Shown here one piece after another: positions 36,580 through 44,542 of a DNA stretch of 64,000 nucleotides (the stretch's first letter is position 1; each line of letters opens with the position of its first letter). The stretch is from Thiomicrorhabdus indica. Lineage in GTDB: Bacteria > Pseudomonadota > Gammaproteobacteria > Thiomicrospirales > Thiomicrospiraceae. The notes under the pieces were generated by a model that saw only the letters and a program-made list of their open reading frames with translations, was not told the DNA's origin and made no database searches. The DNA lies in the NCBI RefSeq assembly GCF_004293625.1, contig NZ_CP033040.1, forward strand, positions 372,001-436,000, given 5' to 3'. The translations under genes and the position numbers were made by a program.

Positions 36580-36664
36580 GTGTCACTTTTAAAAGCCTCA
36601 TTGTCTAGGATGGACAATGCGGAGTTCCCATGGATGGGTTTATAACGTCTTTTAAAAGTGACAC
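36580..36664. repeat. 85-bp nested inverted-repeat element between speE and the decarboxylase gene
   Basis: Perfect 16-bp terminal inverted repeats GTGTCACTTTTAAAAG (36580-36595) and its complement (36649-36664) enclose two smaller hairpins: CATTGTC/GACAATG (36599-36605, 36613-36619) and CCCAT/ATGGG (36627-36631, 36634-36638). This compact cruciform arrangement, with its CCATGGATGG-like core, resembles mobile palindromic repeat units seen in other gammaproteobacteria. It could also act on mRNA processing between speE and the next gene. Confidence 0.75.
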
Positions 36665-36729
36665 AGCAGTGAATTGATAAGCCATTGCTAAGCTTCCAAT
36701 GAAAGCCTTGTTTTGAGGTGAAAAGAGTT

Positions 36730-37932
36730 ATGGACTCTCAAGATATAATTCAGCATTTTGCTGAACAAACTCATCCAGATGAACTGGAACAATTTGACCG
36801 TGCATCGATTAAAGAGTTAATCGAGCAACACGACACTCCGTTTATGGTGTTGGATTTGGAAGAGGTTGATTACCAGTACAAATCTTTGCAGGCGGCTTTG
36901 CCAAATGTAAAACTTTTTTATGCCATAAAATCCTTGGCGCACCCGCAATTAATAAAGCGTTTGAAATCTTTAGGCAGCTATTTTGATTTAGCAACCATCG
37001 GAGAGGTGGAGCTAGTGGAATCGCTAGGCGTAAAGGGTGAACAATGTATTCATACACACCCGATTAAAAAAGACAAAGAGATTCAACGCGCTTTGGATTT
37101 TGGTTGTACACGCTTTGTGGTGGATAACGAAGAAGAGGTCAAAAAATTCTATAAATACGCCGGTCAGGTGGAGCTGATTATTCGGGTCAGCTTTCGCTCA
37201 CAACAAGCGGTGGTCGATCTTTCTCGAAAATTTGGTTGTACCTTGGAAGAATTGCCTGTTTTGGTCTCGATGGCCCAAGAAAACGGTGTCACCGTTTCGG
37301 GTTTATCATTCCATGTCGGTTCACAATCGCTTTCCCCAATGACGCAAGTCAATGCGATCCGTTCGTCGATTGCCGCGATGAAGGTGATGAACCACGTCAA
37401 CTGGAAATTTTTAGATATTGGAGGAAGTTTTCCAGTGCATTACCAAGAAGCGGTGTTACCGATTGTGGATTTTTGCGCACCTTTGAATGAGGCGCTTGCA
37501 GAGTTACCGGCCGGTATTGAAGTGTTTGCCGAGCCGGGACGTTTTATCTCCGGCCCTTCAATGATTGAAGTGGTTTCGATTGTTGGAAAGGCAAAACGCG
37601 GTGCGAGGACTTGGTATTATTTGGATGATGGCGTTTATGGTGGCTTCAGTGGCCAGATTTATGATCATGCCCAGTACCCCATTGTCCCATTGAAGCCAAT
37701 TGACCCAACAGGAGAGTTTTTTCCTTCGGTCTTGGCTGGACCGACGTGTGACTCGATTGATGTGGTGGCTGAAGATATTGAATTGCCAGACATGAAAGTT
37801 GGTGATATTTTAATCGGCAAACAGATGGGCGCCTATACCATTGCTTCGGCAACAGAGTTTAATTTCTATCCAAAACCGAAAGTAGTGGTGGTTGAAGATA
37901 TCTTTGATCCGGAAACTGACGCCTTGAAATAA
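36730..37932 (+). CDS. Ornithine/lysine decarboxylase, PLP fold type III
   Basis: Produces putrescine (or cadaverine) for spermidine synthesis. The 400-residue protein has the PLP lysine in LFYAIKSLAHP (about residue 59), LSFHVGSQS, the glycine-rich phosphate site DIGGSFP, EVFAEPGRFIS, and the dimer-interface motif GPTCDSID with the active-site Cys. An ornithine preference is inferred from the speD-speE neighbours. The ATG at 36730 with GAGGTG upstream is preferred to the GTG at 36718, which lies within that site. One decamer (37506-37515) encodes LPAG. Confidence 0.9.
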   Translation: MDSQDIIQHFAEQTHPDELEQFDRASIKELIEQHDTPFMVLDLEEVDYQYKSLQAALPNVKLFYAIKSLAHPQLIKRLKSLGSYFDLATIGEVELVESLGVKGEQCIHTHPIKKDKEIQRALDFGCTRFVVDNEEEVKKFYKYAGQVELIIRVSFRSQQAVVDLSRKFGCTLEELPVLVSMAQENGVTVSGLSFHVGSQSLSPMTQVNAIRSSIAAMKVMNHVNWKFLDIGGSFPVHYQEAVLPIVDFCAPLNEALAELPAGIEVFAEPGRFISGPSMIEVVSIVGKAKRGARTWYYLDDGVYGGFSGQIYDHAQYPIVPLKPIDPTGEFFPSVLAGPTCDSIDVVAEDIELPDMKVGDILIGKQMGAYTIASATEFNFYPKPKVVVVEDIFDPETDALK

Positions 37933-37970
37933 TCGTTGATTCAGAAAACATTCGCGTAAAGGAAGAGACA

Positions 37971-38390
37971 ATGACAACAGTTGTAAAATGGAATGGTTCG
38001 GGCATGGCATTTGATGCCACCGCCAGTACAGGGCATACAGTTCGTATGGATGCGGCTCCTGAAGTCGGTGGTGAAAACACTGGCCCACGTCCAATGGAAA
38101 TGGTGTTAATGGGGCTAGGCGGTTGTACCGGAATTGATGTGGTGATGATGCTACAAAAGATGGGTCAAGACATCAAAGATGTTCAGATTGAAATTGAATC
38201 CGAACGTGCTGAGGATATTCCAAAGGTCTACACCAAAATCCATGTAAACTTTAAAGTCATTGGAACGGACTTGAATGAGAAAAAGGTCAAACGAGCGGTG
38301 GATTTATCTGCCGAAAAATACTGCTCGGTGTCCAAAATGCTCGAAGCCACAGTTGAAATGTCTCACGGTTTTGAAGTCTTAGACGCTTAA
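37971..38390 (+). CDS. OsmC-family protein
   Basis: A 139-residue protein of the OsmC/YhfA family, with the helix GLGGCTGIDVVMML carrying the first reactive Cys and a second Cys in AEKYCSVSKML. Family members are thiol-dependent peroxidases for organic hydroperoxides; the YhfA branch is less well defined. Good ribosome site (AAAGGAAG). A clear terminator follows. Its link to the polyamine genes is positional only. Confidence 0.9.
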   Translation: MTTVVKWNGSGMAFDATASTGHTVRMDAAPEVGGENTGPRPMEMVLMGLGGCTGIDVVMMLQKMGQDIKDVQIEIESERAEDIPKVYTKIHVNFKVIGTDLNEKKVKRAVDLSAEKYCSVSKMLEATVEMSHGFEVLDA

Positions 38391-38427
38391 TTCTTCTTGC
38401 GACTTTGACGTTGCAGAGAAGGTCATA

Positions 38428-38466
38428 AAACCCACAATGCATTCAGCATTCGTGGGTTTCTTTTTA
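38428..38466 (+). terminator. Rho-independent terminator after osmC-like gene
   Basis: The stem pairs AAACCCACAATGC with GCATTCGTGGGTTT (one mismatch) around ATTCA, followed by CTTTTT. It ends the transcript of the OsmC-like gene and possibly the whole speD unit. Confidence 0.85.
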
Positions 38467-38479
38467 TCTGGATTTCGCC

Positions 38480-38667
38480 TAAATTAATTTTAAGAGAGCT
38501 TTGCACGAGATAATAATTAACCAAAATTGGCTAAAACCCTGCTGAGCTTTGTTAAAAACCTTGAGAATAGCTAGCTATTCCCTGCACTTTTTGCCTAGCT
38601 CAACAGATTTTTTTCTCAATTTATGCTTTAACTCATACTCATGCAAAGCTCTCTCTAAATGAATTTA
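38480..38667. mobile_element. 188-bp MITE-like imperfect palindrome
   Basis: Terminal inverted repeats of 26 bp (38480-38505 and 38642-38667) match at 23 positions and share the perfect core GAGAGCTTTGCA. At the exact centre is a 16-bp perfect palindrome (38565-38580, GAATAGCTAGCTATTC), and intermediate segments pair partly. There is no coding capacity. The GAGAGCTTTGCA-type ends resemble termini of some IS5-family elements, so a non-autonomous derivative is likely; no clean target duplication is visible. It lies 15 bp upstream of the aldo/keto reductase start and may affect its expression. Confidence 0.65.
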
Positions 38668-38684
38668 ATTTTTCTGGAGTTTCA

Positions 38685-39731
38685 ATGCAATACACAACCT
38701 TAGGACAAAGCGATATCTCAGTTAGCCGAATTTGTTTGGGCACGATGACTTGGGGTGAGCAGAATACTCAAGCACAAGGATTTGAACAGATGGAGTATGC
38801 ATTAGAACAGGGGGTGAACTTCTGGGATACCGCAGAACTCTATTCAGTACCACCAAAAGCGGAAACCTATGGCTCAACCGAGACGATTATCGGTAACTGG
38901 TTTGCAAAAACAGGGCGGCGAGAGGAAGTAGTGTTGGCTTCAAAAATTGCTGGTCCTGCTGAGTTTGTCGAACATATTCGAGGGGGCAAAACTCGGTTTA
39001 ATGCAATGGTTATTCAAAAAGCATTAGATGCGTCTTTGCAGAGACTGCAAACCGATTATTTAGATCTTTACCAATTGCACTGGCCAGAACGTCAGACCAA
39101 TTTCTTTGGTCAGCTTGGATTTGAATACCCCAAAAATGAGCCAACGGATTTAACACCGATGGCGGAAACCTTAGAAGCGCTTTCTGACCAAGTTAAGGCA
39201 GGGAAAATTCGCACGATTGGTTTATCAAATGAAACCGCTTGGGGAGCTATGCAGTTTTTGAACTTAGCAAAAAGTATGGGGCTAGAAAAAATCGTTTCTG
39301 TGCAAAATCCTTATAACCTGCTTAACCGAAGTTATGAAGTAGGTTTAGCGGAAGTTGCATATCAAGAAAGTGTTGGTTTACTGGCTTATTCACCATTGGC
39401 ATTTGGTGTCTTGGCAGGGAAATATTTAAATAATCAATTTCCAGAACAAGCGCGTATTACCTTATTCCCAAGATTTGACCGCTATTTAAACCCTCAAGCG
39501 ACGGCAGCCACTCAGGCATATGTTGATTTAGCAAAAGCATATGACTTATCGCCAGTACAAATGGCGCTTGCTTATGTCAATCAGCGCCCCTTTATCACGT
39601 CTAATATTATTGGCGCGACCACCATGCAACAACTCAAAGAAAATATTGATTCAATTCATGTGACGTTGAGTGGAGAACTGTTAACTGAAATTGAAGCTAT
39701 TCATCAGCGCTACACTTATCCATCACCGTGA
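38685..39731 (+). CDS. Aldo/keto reductase (Tas-like)
   Basis: NADPH-dependent oxidoreductase of the AKR superfamily. The 348-residue protein has the catalytic Asp/Tyr region NFWDTAELYS (about residue 47), Lys in VLASKIAG, His in YQLHWPER, and the cofactor-binding tail TSNIIGATTMQQLKEN. It resembles E. coli Tas more than other AKRs. GGAG precedes the ATG. Expressed alone behind the MITE-like palindrome. Physiological substrate unknown. Confidence 0.9.
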   Translation: MQYTTLGQSDISVSRICLGTMTWGEQNTQAQGFEQMEYALEQGVNFWDTAELYSVPPKAETYGSTETIIGNWFAKTGRREEVVLASKIAGPAEFVEHIRGGKTRFNAMVIQKALDASLQRLQTDYLDLYQLHWPERQTNFFGQLGFEYPKNEPTDLTPMAETLEALSDQVKAGKIRTIGLSNETAWGAMQFLNLAKSMGLEKIVSVQNPYNLLNRSYEVGLAEVAYQESVGLLAYSPLAFGVLAGKYLNNQFPEQARITLFPRFDRYLNPQATAATQAYVDLAKAYDLSPVQMALAYVNQRPFITSNIIGATTMQQLKENIDSIHVTLSGELLTEIEAIHQRYTYPSP

Positions 39732-39794
39732 TTATAGCAATTTGATTCTTATCAATTTTTTACGTATTCTGTTTTTTTACGGAGGGGTTTCTAA

Positions 39795-40598
39795 ATGAAT
39801 GGTTTGGTTAAATTGACGGCAGTGGGTTTATTGGTGGTGTCTCAAACGGTGTTGGCGCAAGATTGGTTTGCGCCTAAATTACCCTTTAAAAATGCGGTGG
39901 TAGAGTATCAAGTGACAGGGATGTCTGCAGGAACGAAAACTACTTATATTCGAGATTATGGCCGTGAGTCTGCGGAATATACTAACTTATCTATGAAAAT
40001 GATGGGGATGGTACAAACTCAACAGGAGATTGATATTACCACCCGAGATTGGGTTTATAGCGTTGATATGAATAGTCGAACAGCGACTAAGATGATGAAT
40101 CCAGAAAAAGTTTATCGACAAGAGCTTGAAAAGTACAGTTCGACAGAGCAAGACAAAATTGCAACGAATGCGGAAAAATTTGGCATGAATAGTCTTCAGG
40201 GAATGGGCGGTACTTTGACCAAAAATGCGGCAAAGTTACAGGGCTATTCATGTGACTTAACGGAGATGTCGGGAATAAAGGTCTATTCAATTTCCGAGAC
40301 AGGGTTTCCGCTCAAGGTTGAGACCAATATGATGGGCATGAAATCGACAGAAGAAGCCGTTTCTATTAAAAAAGTCTCGCCACCTGCAGACAGATTTTCT
40401 TTACCGGCCGGTGTCACTGTGGAGCATGACCAAATGGCAGAAAATATGATGCGTAATCATATTCGTCAGACACTAAGCAGTTTGTTAGCTGGTGAGATGC
40501 CAAAACTTGAGTCAGAAGGTTATGAGGCGGAGGAACCTGCTCTATCACCTGAGTCAATGCAACAATTACAACAAATGATGCAACAATTTGGACAGTAA
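39795..40598 (+). CDS. Secreted protein, possibly DUF4412-like, function unknown
   Basis: A 267-residue protein with a signal peptide cleaved near VLAQDW. The body contains VVEYQVTGMSAGTKTTYIRDYG and a Met-rich repeated motif (MKMMGM, NMMGMKS). It ends in a Gln/Met-rich tail (QQLQQMMQQFGQ). Strong ribosome site GGAGGGG. The beta-rich pattern suggests a lipoprotein-carrier-like or DUF4412-type fold. No function is proposed. One decamer (40403-40412) encodes LPAG. Confidence 0.7.
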   Translation: MNGLVKLTAVGLLVVSQTVLAQDWFAPKLPFKNAVVEYQVTGMSAGTKTTYIRDYGRESAEYTNLSMKMMGMVQTQQEIDITTRDWVYSVDMNSRTATKMMNPEKVYRQELEKYSSTEQDKIATNAEKFGMNSLQGMGGTLTKNAAKLQGYSCDLTEMSGIKVYSISETGFPLKVETNMMGMKSTEEAVSIKKVSPPADRFSLPAGVTVEHDQMAENMMRNHIRQTLSSLLAGEMPKLESEGYEAEEPALSPESMQQLQQMMQQFGQ

Positions 40599-40632
40599 AT
40601 TTCAGCACGCCTGGTAGAGCTTCCAAAAGAGT

Positions 40633-41124
40633 CTAATCATTCAAGTGGTTAGACTCTAATTCCAATAGTTGGGACTTTAGTCTTGTTCCGTAAGCATAAC
40701 CACCTAAGTTGCCGTTTTTAGGTGTGACTCTATGGCAAGGAATAATAATTGGAATTGGGTTTTTGTTATTCGCATTTCCTACCGGCCGGTAACTTTTCGG
40801 CTTGCCGATTTGTTCGGCAATTTGTTGATAAGTCACAGTTTTACCGTAAGGAATAGTCTGCAAAGCCTGCCAAACATTCTTTTGAAATTGAGTGCCTTGT
40901 GGGTTTAGCGGCACATCAAAGCTTTCTAAATCGCCTTTGGCATAGGCAATCAACTGCTGTTGTACATTTCTAAAAAAATCAGGGTTTCTGTGCCAATGGT
41001 TTTCGGTTTTGAATGGTTCGTTTTCTTTGAGCAGTTTTAAGGCTTGAAGACCATGTTTATCACCAACTAGCGCAAGTGTTGTAAAGCCGCAGAATGGGCT
41101 TTGAAAAGTATCGAACCAGATCAT
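40633..41124 (-). CDS. ogt: Methylated-DNA--protein-cysteine methyltransferase
   Basis: Repairs O6-alkylguanine by suicide transfer to cysteine. The 163-residue protein has the active-site motif IIIPCHRV (about residue 130) followed by GGYAYGTRLK, and the DNA-recognition helix region TVTYQQIAEQIGKP. The usual 'RAVG' Arg-finger segment reads YRPVGNA here; the decamer (40791-40800) encodes exactly RPV. Convergent with the upstream secreted-protein gene and divergent from the ZntB-like gene. Confidence 0.93.
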   Translation of the reverse strand: MIWFDTFQSPFCGFTTLALVGDKHGLQALKLLKENEPFKTENHWHRNPDFFRNVQQQLIAYAKGDLESFDVPLNPQGTQFQKNVWQALQTIPYGKTVTYQQIAEQIGKPKSYRPVGNANNKNPIPIIIPCHRVTPKNGNLGGYAYGTRLKSQLLELESNHLND

Positions 41125-41201
41125 AAATTTTGATTTCCAAACGTTAGTTTCTATGTCATTATCGCGTTTTTACAGGTGTTTTTCCAAGGGAGTTGCATGC
41201 A

Positions 41202-42170
41202 ATGGACAATGGTTTGATTTTCGCTTTGCTGTTGGATGGTCAAGGAGGCGCTAAATCGCTTAATTGGCTGCAAGTGCAAGCTTGGAGCCCTGAGCAGGGC
41301 GAGTTGTGGCTGCACTTGGATTACAGTGTATTTCAAACCAAAGAGTGGTTGTTCAATGATTCCGGTTTGGATTTGGCGGTGGCGGAAACCTTAATGAGTA
41401 GCGAGTCACGACCTCGTTTTTCTCCCATGGAAACCGGCACTTTAATGGCATGGCGTGGCGTAAATTTAAATGCAAAAGAAGACCCTGAAGATATGGTGGC
41501 GCTACGTTTGTGGCGAGATGACCATCGCTTAATCACCACGATTCGCCGAGAGCTAAAATCGGTTTCTGAATTGGCATACAATTTTGAAAAAAGTCGCGGC
41601 CCGAATTCTCTGAGTGAACTGATGGTTGAATTAGGTGATCGCATGATTAGCCGAATTGGTGAAATGGTGTCGGAATTCGAAGAGCAGATGGGGGTGCTGG
41701 AAGATCAAGTCATTGAGGACAGTAGTGCCAAACTTCGTTCCGAACTGTCACAACTTCGGCGTAAGGTGATTGGGATTCGACGTTACATGGCGCCACAAAA
41801 AGAAGCTTTGATGCGTTTTTCGTTGGAACGTTTGACATGGATGCAACAAACGGACCGTTCGGAACTTCGAGAAGTGGTCGATCGCATGACTCGTGAGTTG
41901 GAAGATTTGGAAGCGTTGCGAGAACGTGCGGTGGTCGCACAAGAAGAGTTGCAAAACCGGTTGTCTGAGCAGCTGAATAGTCGCATGTATGTTCTATCGA
42001 TTATTACAGCTATTTTTCTACCGCTTGGTTTTTTGACCGGAATGTTTGGAATCAACATTGGTGGTATGCCGGGTGTGGAAAACCCACAAGCATTTCGTTA
42101 TTTTGCTTGGCTCATCGTGATCTTGATTGTGGTGCAAGTGGTTATTTTTAAATGGCGTAAGTGGTTTTAA
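41202..42170 (+). CDS. zntB: CorA-family divalent cation transporter, ZntB-like
   Basis: A 322-residue pentameric-channel-type transporter: a large cytoplasmic N-terminal domain with a long helix (about 140-255) and two C-terminal TM helices. The loop motif is GMFGINIGGMPG, where CorA has GMN; the GxN variant with this length is typical of ZntB zinc transporters. The ATG at 41202 is used (AAGGG upstream); the TTG at 41193 is too close to it. Transcribed divergently from ogt. Confidence 0.87.
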   Translation: MDNGLIFALLLDGQGGAKSLNWLQVQAWSPEQGELWLHLDYSVFQTKEWLFNDSGLDLAVAETLMSSESRPRFSPMETGTLMAWRGVNLNAKEDPEDMVALRLWRDDHRLITTIRRELKSVSELAYNFEKSRGPNSLSELMVELGDRMISRIGEMVSEFEEQMGVLEDQVIEDSSAKLRSELSQLRRKVIGIRRYMAPQKEALMRFSLERLTWMQQTDRSELREVVDRMTRELEDLEALRERAVVAQEELQNRLSEQLNSRMYVLSIITAIFLPLGFLTGMFGINIGGMPGVENPQAFRYFAWLIVILIVVQVVIFKWRKWF

Positions 42171-42289
42171 ACTGGTCGGGTTATGACAGTGACAAGAAGA
42201 AATCACCTTTTGGTCTCAATCGTTAATGGATTCTTGTGTGTGAAGGTGGTAGGTCTTTGCCACTGTTAATGCTCGATCGTGAGAAATGC

Positions 42290-42703
42290 TTATTGGTAGT
42301 AAACACCGGCGCGTTCAGGTTGATAGACTATATCGGTAATTTTGACTTTTATACAGCCACCTCCTGGCTTTGGCCATTCAATTTCATCATTGATTGCCAG
42401 CCCAAGTAATGCACTGCCAACCGGTGCAAGTATCGAAATGGTTGTACCATCCTCTTGCATATTTTTCGGATAAACTAACTTGAGTTCAAACTCTTTGTTA
42501 TCCGATTCAATGACAAATTTGACAGTTGAGTTCATGGTCACAATATGTGGGGGGACGTCTTCTGGAGCAACGACATTCGCGCGCTCCAACTCGTACTCAA
42601 GCTCAGTAATTCCCACTAATCCATTGTTAGGTAATGACTCAATTAATTTATAGAGCCTATCGTAATCTAATGAAGAAATCGTGATTTCAGGTCTTGTTTT
42701 CAT
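42290..42703 (-). CDS. rnk: Rnk-type GreA/GreB-family regulator
   Basis: Regulator of nucleoside diphosphate kinase: binds RNA polymerase via a GreA-like C-terminal domain. The 137-residue protein starts with the Rnk N-terminal coiled part (PEITISSLDYDRLYKLIESL) and contains VTMNSTVKF, LKLVYPKN, ILAPVGSALLGLAIND and EWPKPGG, all typical of Rnk. The ATG at 42703 is preferred to the TTG at 42715. No operon partner. Confidence 0.92.
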   Translation of the reverse strand: MKTRPEITISSLDYDRLYKLIESLPNNGLVGITELEYELERANVVAPEDVPPHIVTMNSTVKFVIESDNKEFELKLVYPKNMQEDGTTISILAPVGSALLGLAINDEIEWPKPGGGCIKVKITDIVYQPERAGVYYQ

Positions 42704-42884
42704 TTCTATACTCAATCTACTTTCCGTTGCATGCGAAGGTTGAAAAGTTCAGCTATGGCATGCGAATTTGATAGGTAAAATTTTTTAAAATCGAATAGCA
42801 GTGATTTTCTACGTGACTTTCTCGTTAATTCGATTTTATTCAGTATCTATTATCGCCTTTATTGTTTGCAATAACAGGAATTTA

Positions 42885-43007
42885 AAGATTGACCAAGCAA
42901 CTCAGCAGAACGCCGCCTTGGTTGAAGAGACATCTTCAACCACTGAATATATGCGGCATTCCGAGGAGTCTTTGCCAAAAGCAGTGCAGACATTAAAAAC
43001 GAGGTAA
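42885..43007 (+). pseudogene. Remnant of a chemoreceptor C-terminus
   Basis: The translation [18 protein letters not shown] followed by TTEYMRHSEESL matches the tail of a methyl-accepting chemotaxis protein signalling domain (compare [20 protein letters not shown] in the intact receptor at 44543-46852). Nothing upstream in this frame is chemoreceptor-like, so about 40 codons survive from a deleted gene. It ends 6 bp from the stop of the convergent peptidase gene. Confidence 0.85.
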
Positions 43008-43012
43008 GATTT

Positions 43013-44125
43013 TTACAATCGCTTGGCAGCCTCTAGGTTTTCAACTGCTCCTAGTTTTATTAAGAGTTTGAGAAATGCAATTGTGCTGTCGATTGAAGCG
43101 GTTTCATCCATTGTGTGGTAACCAGTGGTTGGGATCTGTATGGTGGTGCCGTGAACAAGCCCGAGTGATTTATCAGTAATACGTCCAAGCTCTGTACGGC
43201 CAAGACTGAGTTTTGGCTTGTCTGAGTTAAGGCTAGACAGATTTTGCTTGGTAATATAGTGGTCTTTGAAACTGTATGAAATGCCGAGTTTTTCACAGGT
43301 TTGAGCTAGCTTTTGTGTGGTTTCAATATTAAATTCTGCAAATTCATCCCGGTTCCGCAAAACGATTTGCTGTTTGTCGGCTTCGTCACGATTTTTGTAT
43401 GGGCTGGTATCGACCACATATAATTCGTTGGTTGAACCTCCAAAACGCCGGAACCATTCCAATAAATATCGCCAGCTACCACCAGATTCTTCTTCGGCAG
43501 TAAAGAATGCTGTTCCTTGATATCCCAAGCTGAATAGGTGCACTAAGGCCGCAGCTGTCAGAACGTTGTCCAGCTGTCCCGAAAGCAAACCGTTATCAAT
43601 TTTCAGTTTATCCAAAAAGCCAACAGGTGTTCCTGCAACTAAGTGTTCAAGCTTCTCTACCTCAAAGATCAGGTTGTTTCGATATTCACAAATGTAAGCG
43701 TTGTTGATTAAGCCTCTGCCACGGTATGCACCTGACCAAGGCTCATAGGCAATAACTGGGGTGTTTTCAAAGCGATTCATAAGTGTCAGCATCAATTCTT
43801 CACTGACTGATTTACCGAGTAGGTCACTCATCTGTCCAGAGACAAATGCCGCAAACTGGAATTCATTGGGGCCAGTGCAGATTAAACCGTGGCGATCGAT
43901 GTGACTGGAAAACATGCAACGATTTGGCTCATTGCCATGGGCGACGAGTAATCCCTCGTACCAAGTGACTTGCGCACCGCGTTCCTCAAGTTCACGTTGT
44001 AGTACGCGAAAAAATGCGTGTTCGGCACCGACAACGGAGGGTTCTCTAATTAAGGACTTCAGTAGGTCGATAAATTCCGAAAAATGAAGAAAGTTATTGT
44101 CGGTTTCAAATTCAGAAGTGCTCAT
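43013..44125 (-). CDS. M42/M28-type zinc aminopeptidase-like protein
   Basis: A 370-residue co-catalytic zinc peptidase. The ligands expected for the M28/M42/M20 clan are visible: SSHIDRHG (His/Asp), GQLDNVL (bridging Asp), FTAEEESG (catalytic Glu pair), VVDTSP (Asp) and TGYHTMDE (last His). The order and spacing fit M42-like glutamyl aminopeptidases, which form large complexes. GGAG lies 9 bp before the ATG. It stands alone between the chemoreceptor remnant and an intact chemoreceptor; substrate unknown. Confidence 0.8.
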   Translation of the reverse strand: MSTSEFETDNNFLHFSEFIDLLKSLIREPSVVGAEHAFFRVLQRELEERGAQVTWYEGLLVAHGNEPNRCMFSSHIDRHGLICTGPNEFQFAAFVSGQMSDLLGKSVSEELMLTLMNRFENTPVIAYEPWSGAYRGRGLINNAYICEYRNNLIFEVEKLEHLVAGTPVGFLDKLKIDNGLLSGQLDNVLTAAALVHLFSLGYQGTAFFTAEEESGGSWRYLLEWFRRFGGSTNELYVVDTSPYKNRDEADKQQIVLRNRDEFAEFNIETTQKLAQTCEKLGISYSFKDHYITKQNLSSLNSDKPKLSLGRTELGRITDKSLGLVHGTTIQIPTTGYHTMDETASIDSTIAFLKLLIKLGAVENLEAAKRL

Positions 44126-44542
44126 GGCAGAAGCTCCACAAGAAGGCTTTGGGCGTATCGACGCTTTGGCAGGCTAAAAATTAAATTTTAGCGGTAAATT
44201 CAAAAGCCGCTGATTTTATTTTCAAAATTTTTGTTGTGAAGGATTCAATCAGAGGTTCCTTAAATAACTGTTGAGAGTTTCCGCAAAAACGTTCATAGGC
44301 TAGTTCATTACGCCAAAAGCATGTTAATAGGCTGGCTTTTATTATCATCAAACGATTGTCAAACCTGTAGAGCAAAACGAAACCTTACCGGCCGGTTATT
44401 TTTAATCGAAAAATCCACGAGTGTGTTTGCCTGAATTATCAACTACCGGTTTTAATTTGGCGATTACTCGATAAAAAAGCCCAAAAACAACGTTACTGTT
44501 TTTGGGCTTAGGAGATTAGTCAATCAGATTCTGTGAATGGAT
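44126..44542. other. 417-bp intergenic region without a supported gene
   Basis: Contains one ACCGGCCGGT decamer (44387-44396) and the chemoreceptor terminator near its right end. The stop-free stretches are A/T-rich, lack a ribosome site and show no recognisable motif. The peptidase promoter is presumably in the left half of this region on the displayed strand (about 44130-44300). Confidence 0.6.
44474..44510 (-). terminator. Rho-independent terminator of the chemoreceptor gene
   Basis: Perfect 12-bp stem AAGCCCAAAAAC (44477-44488) with GTTTTTGGGCTT (44498-44509). Read on the minus strand it ends in a T-run, placed 34 bp after the chemoreceptor stop. Confidence 0.88.

Noticed and set aside
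44181-44375. A 64-codon minus-strand ORF between peptidase and chemoreceptor genes
   Set aside because: A/T-rich, no ribosome site, no motif, and it would lie in the probable promoter region.
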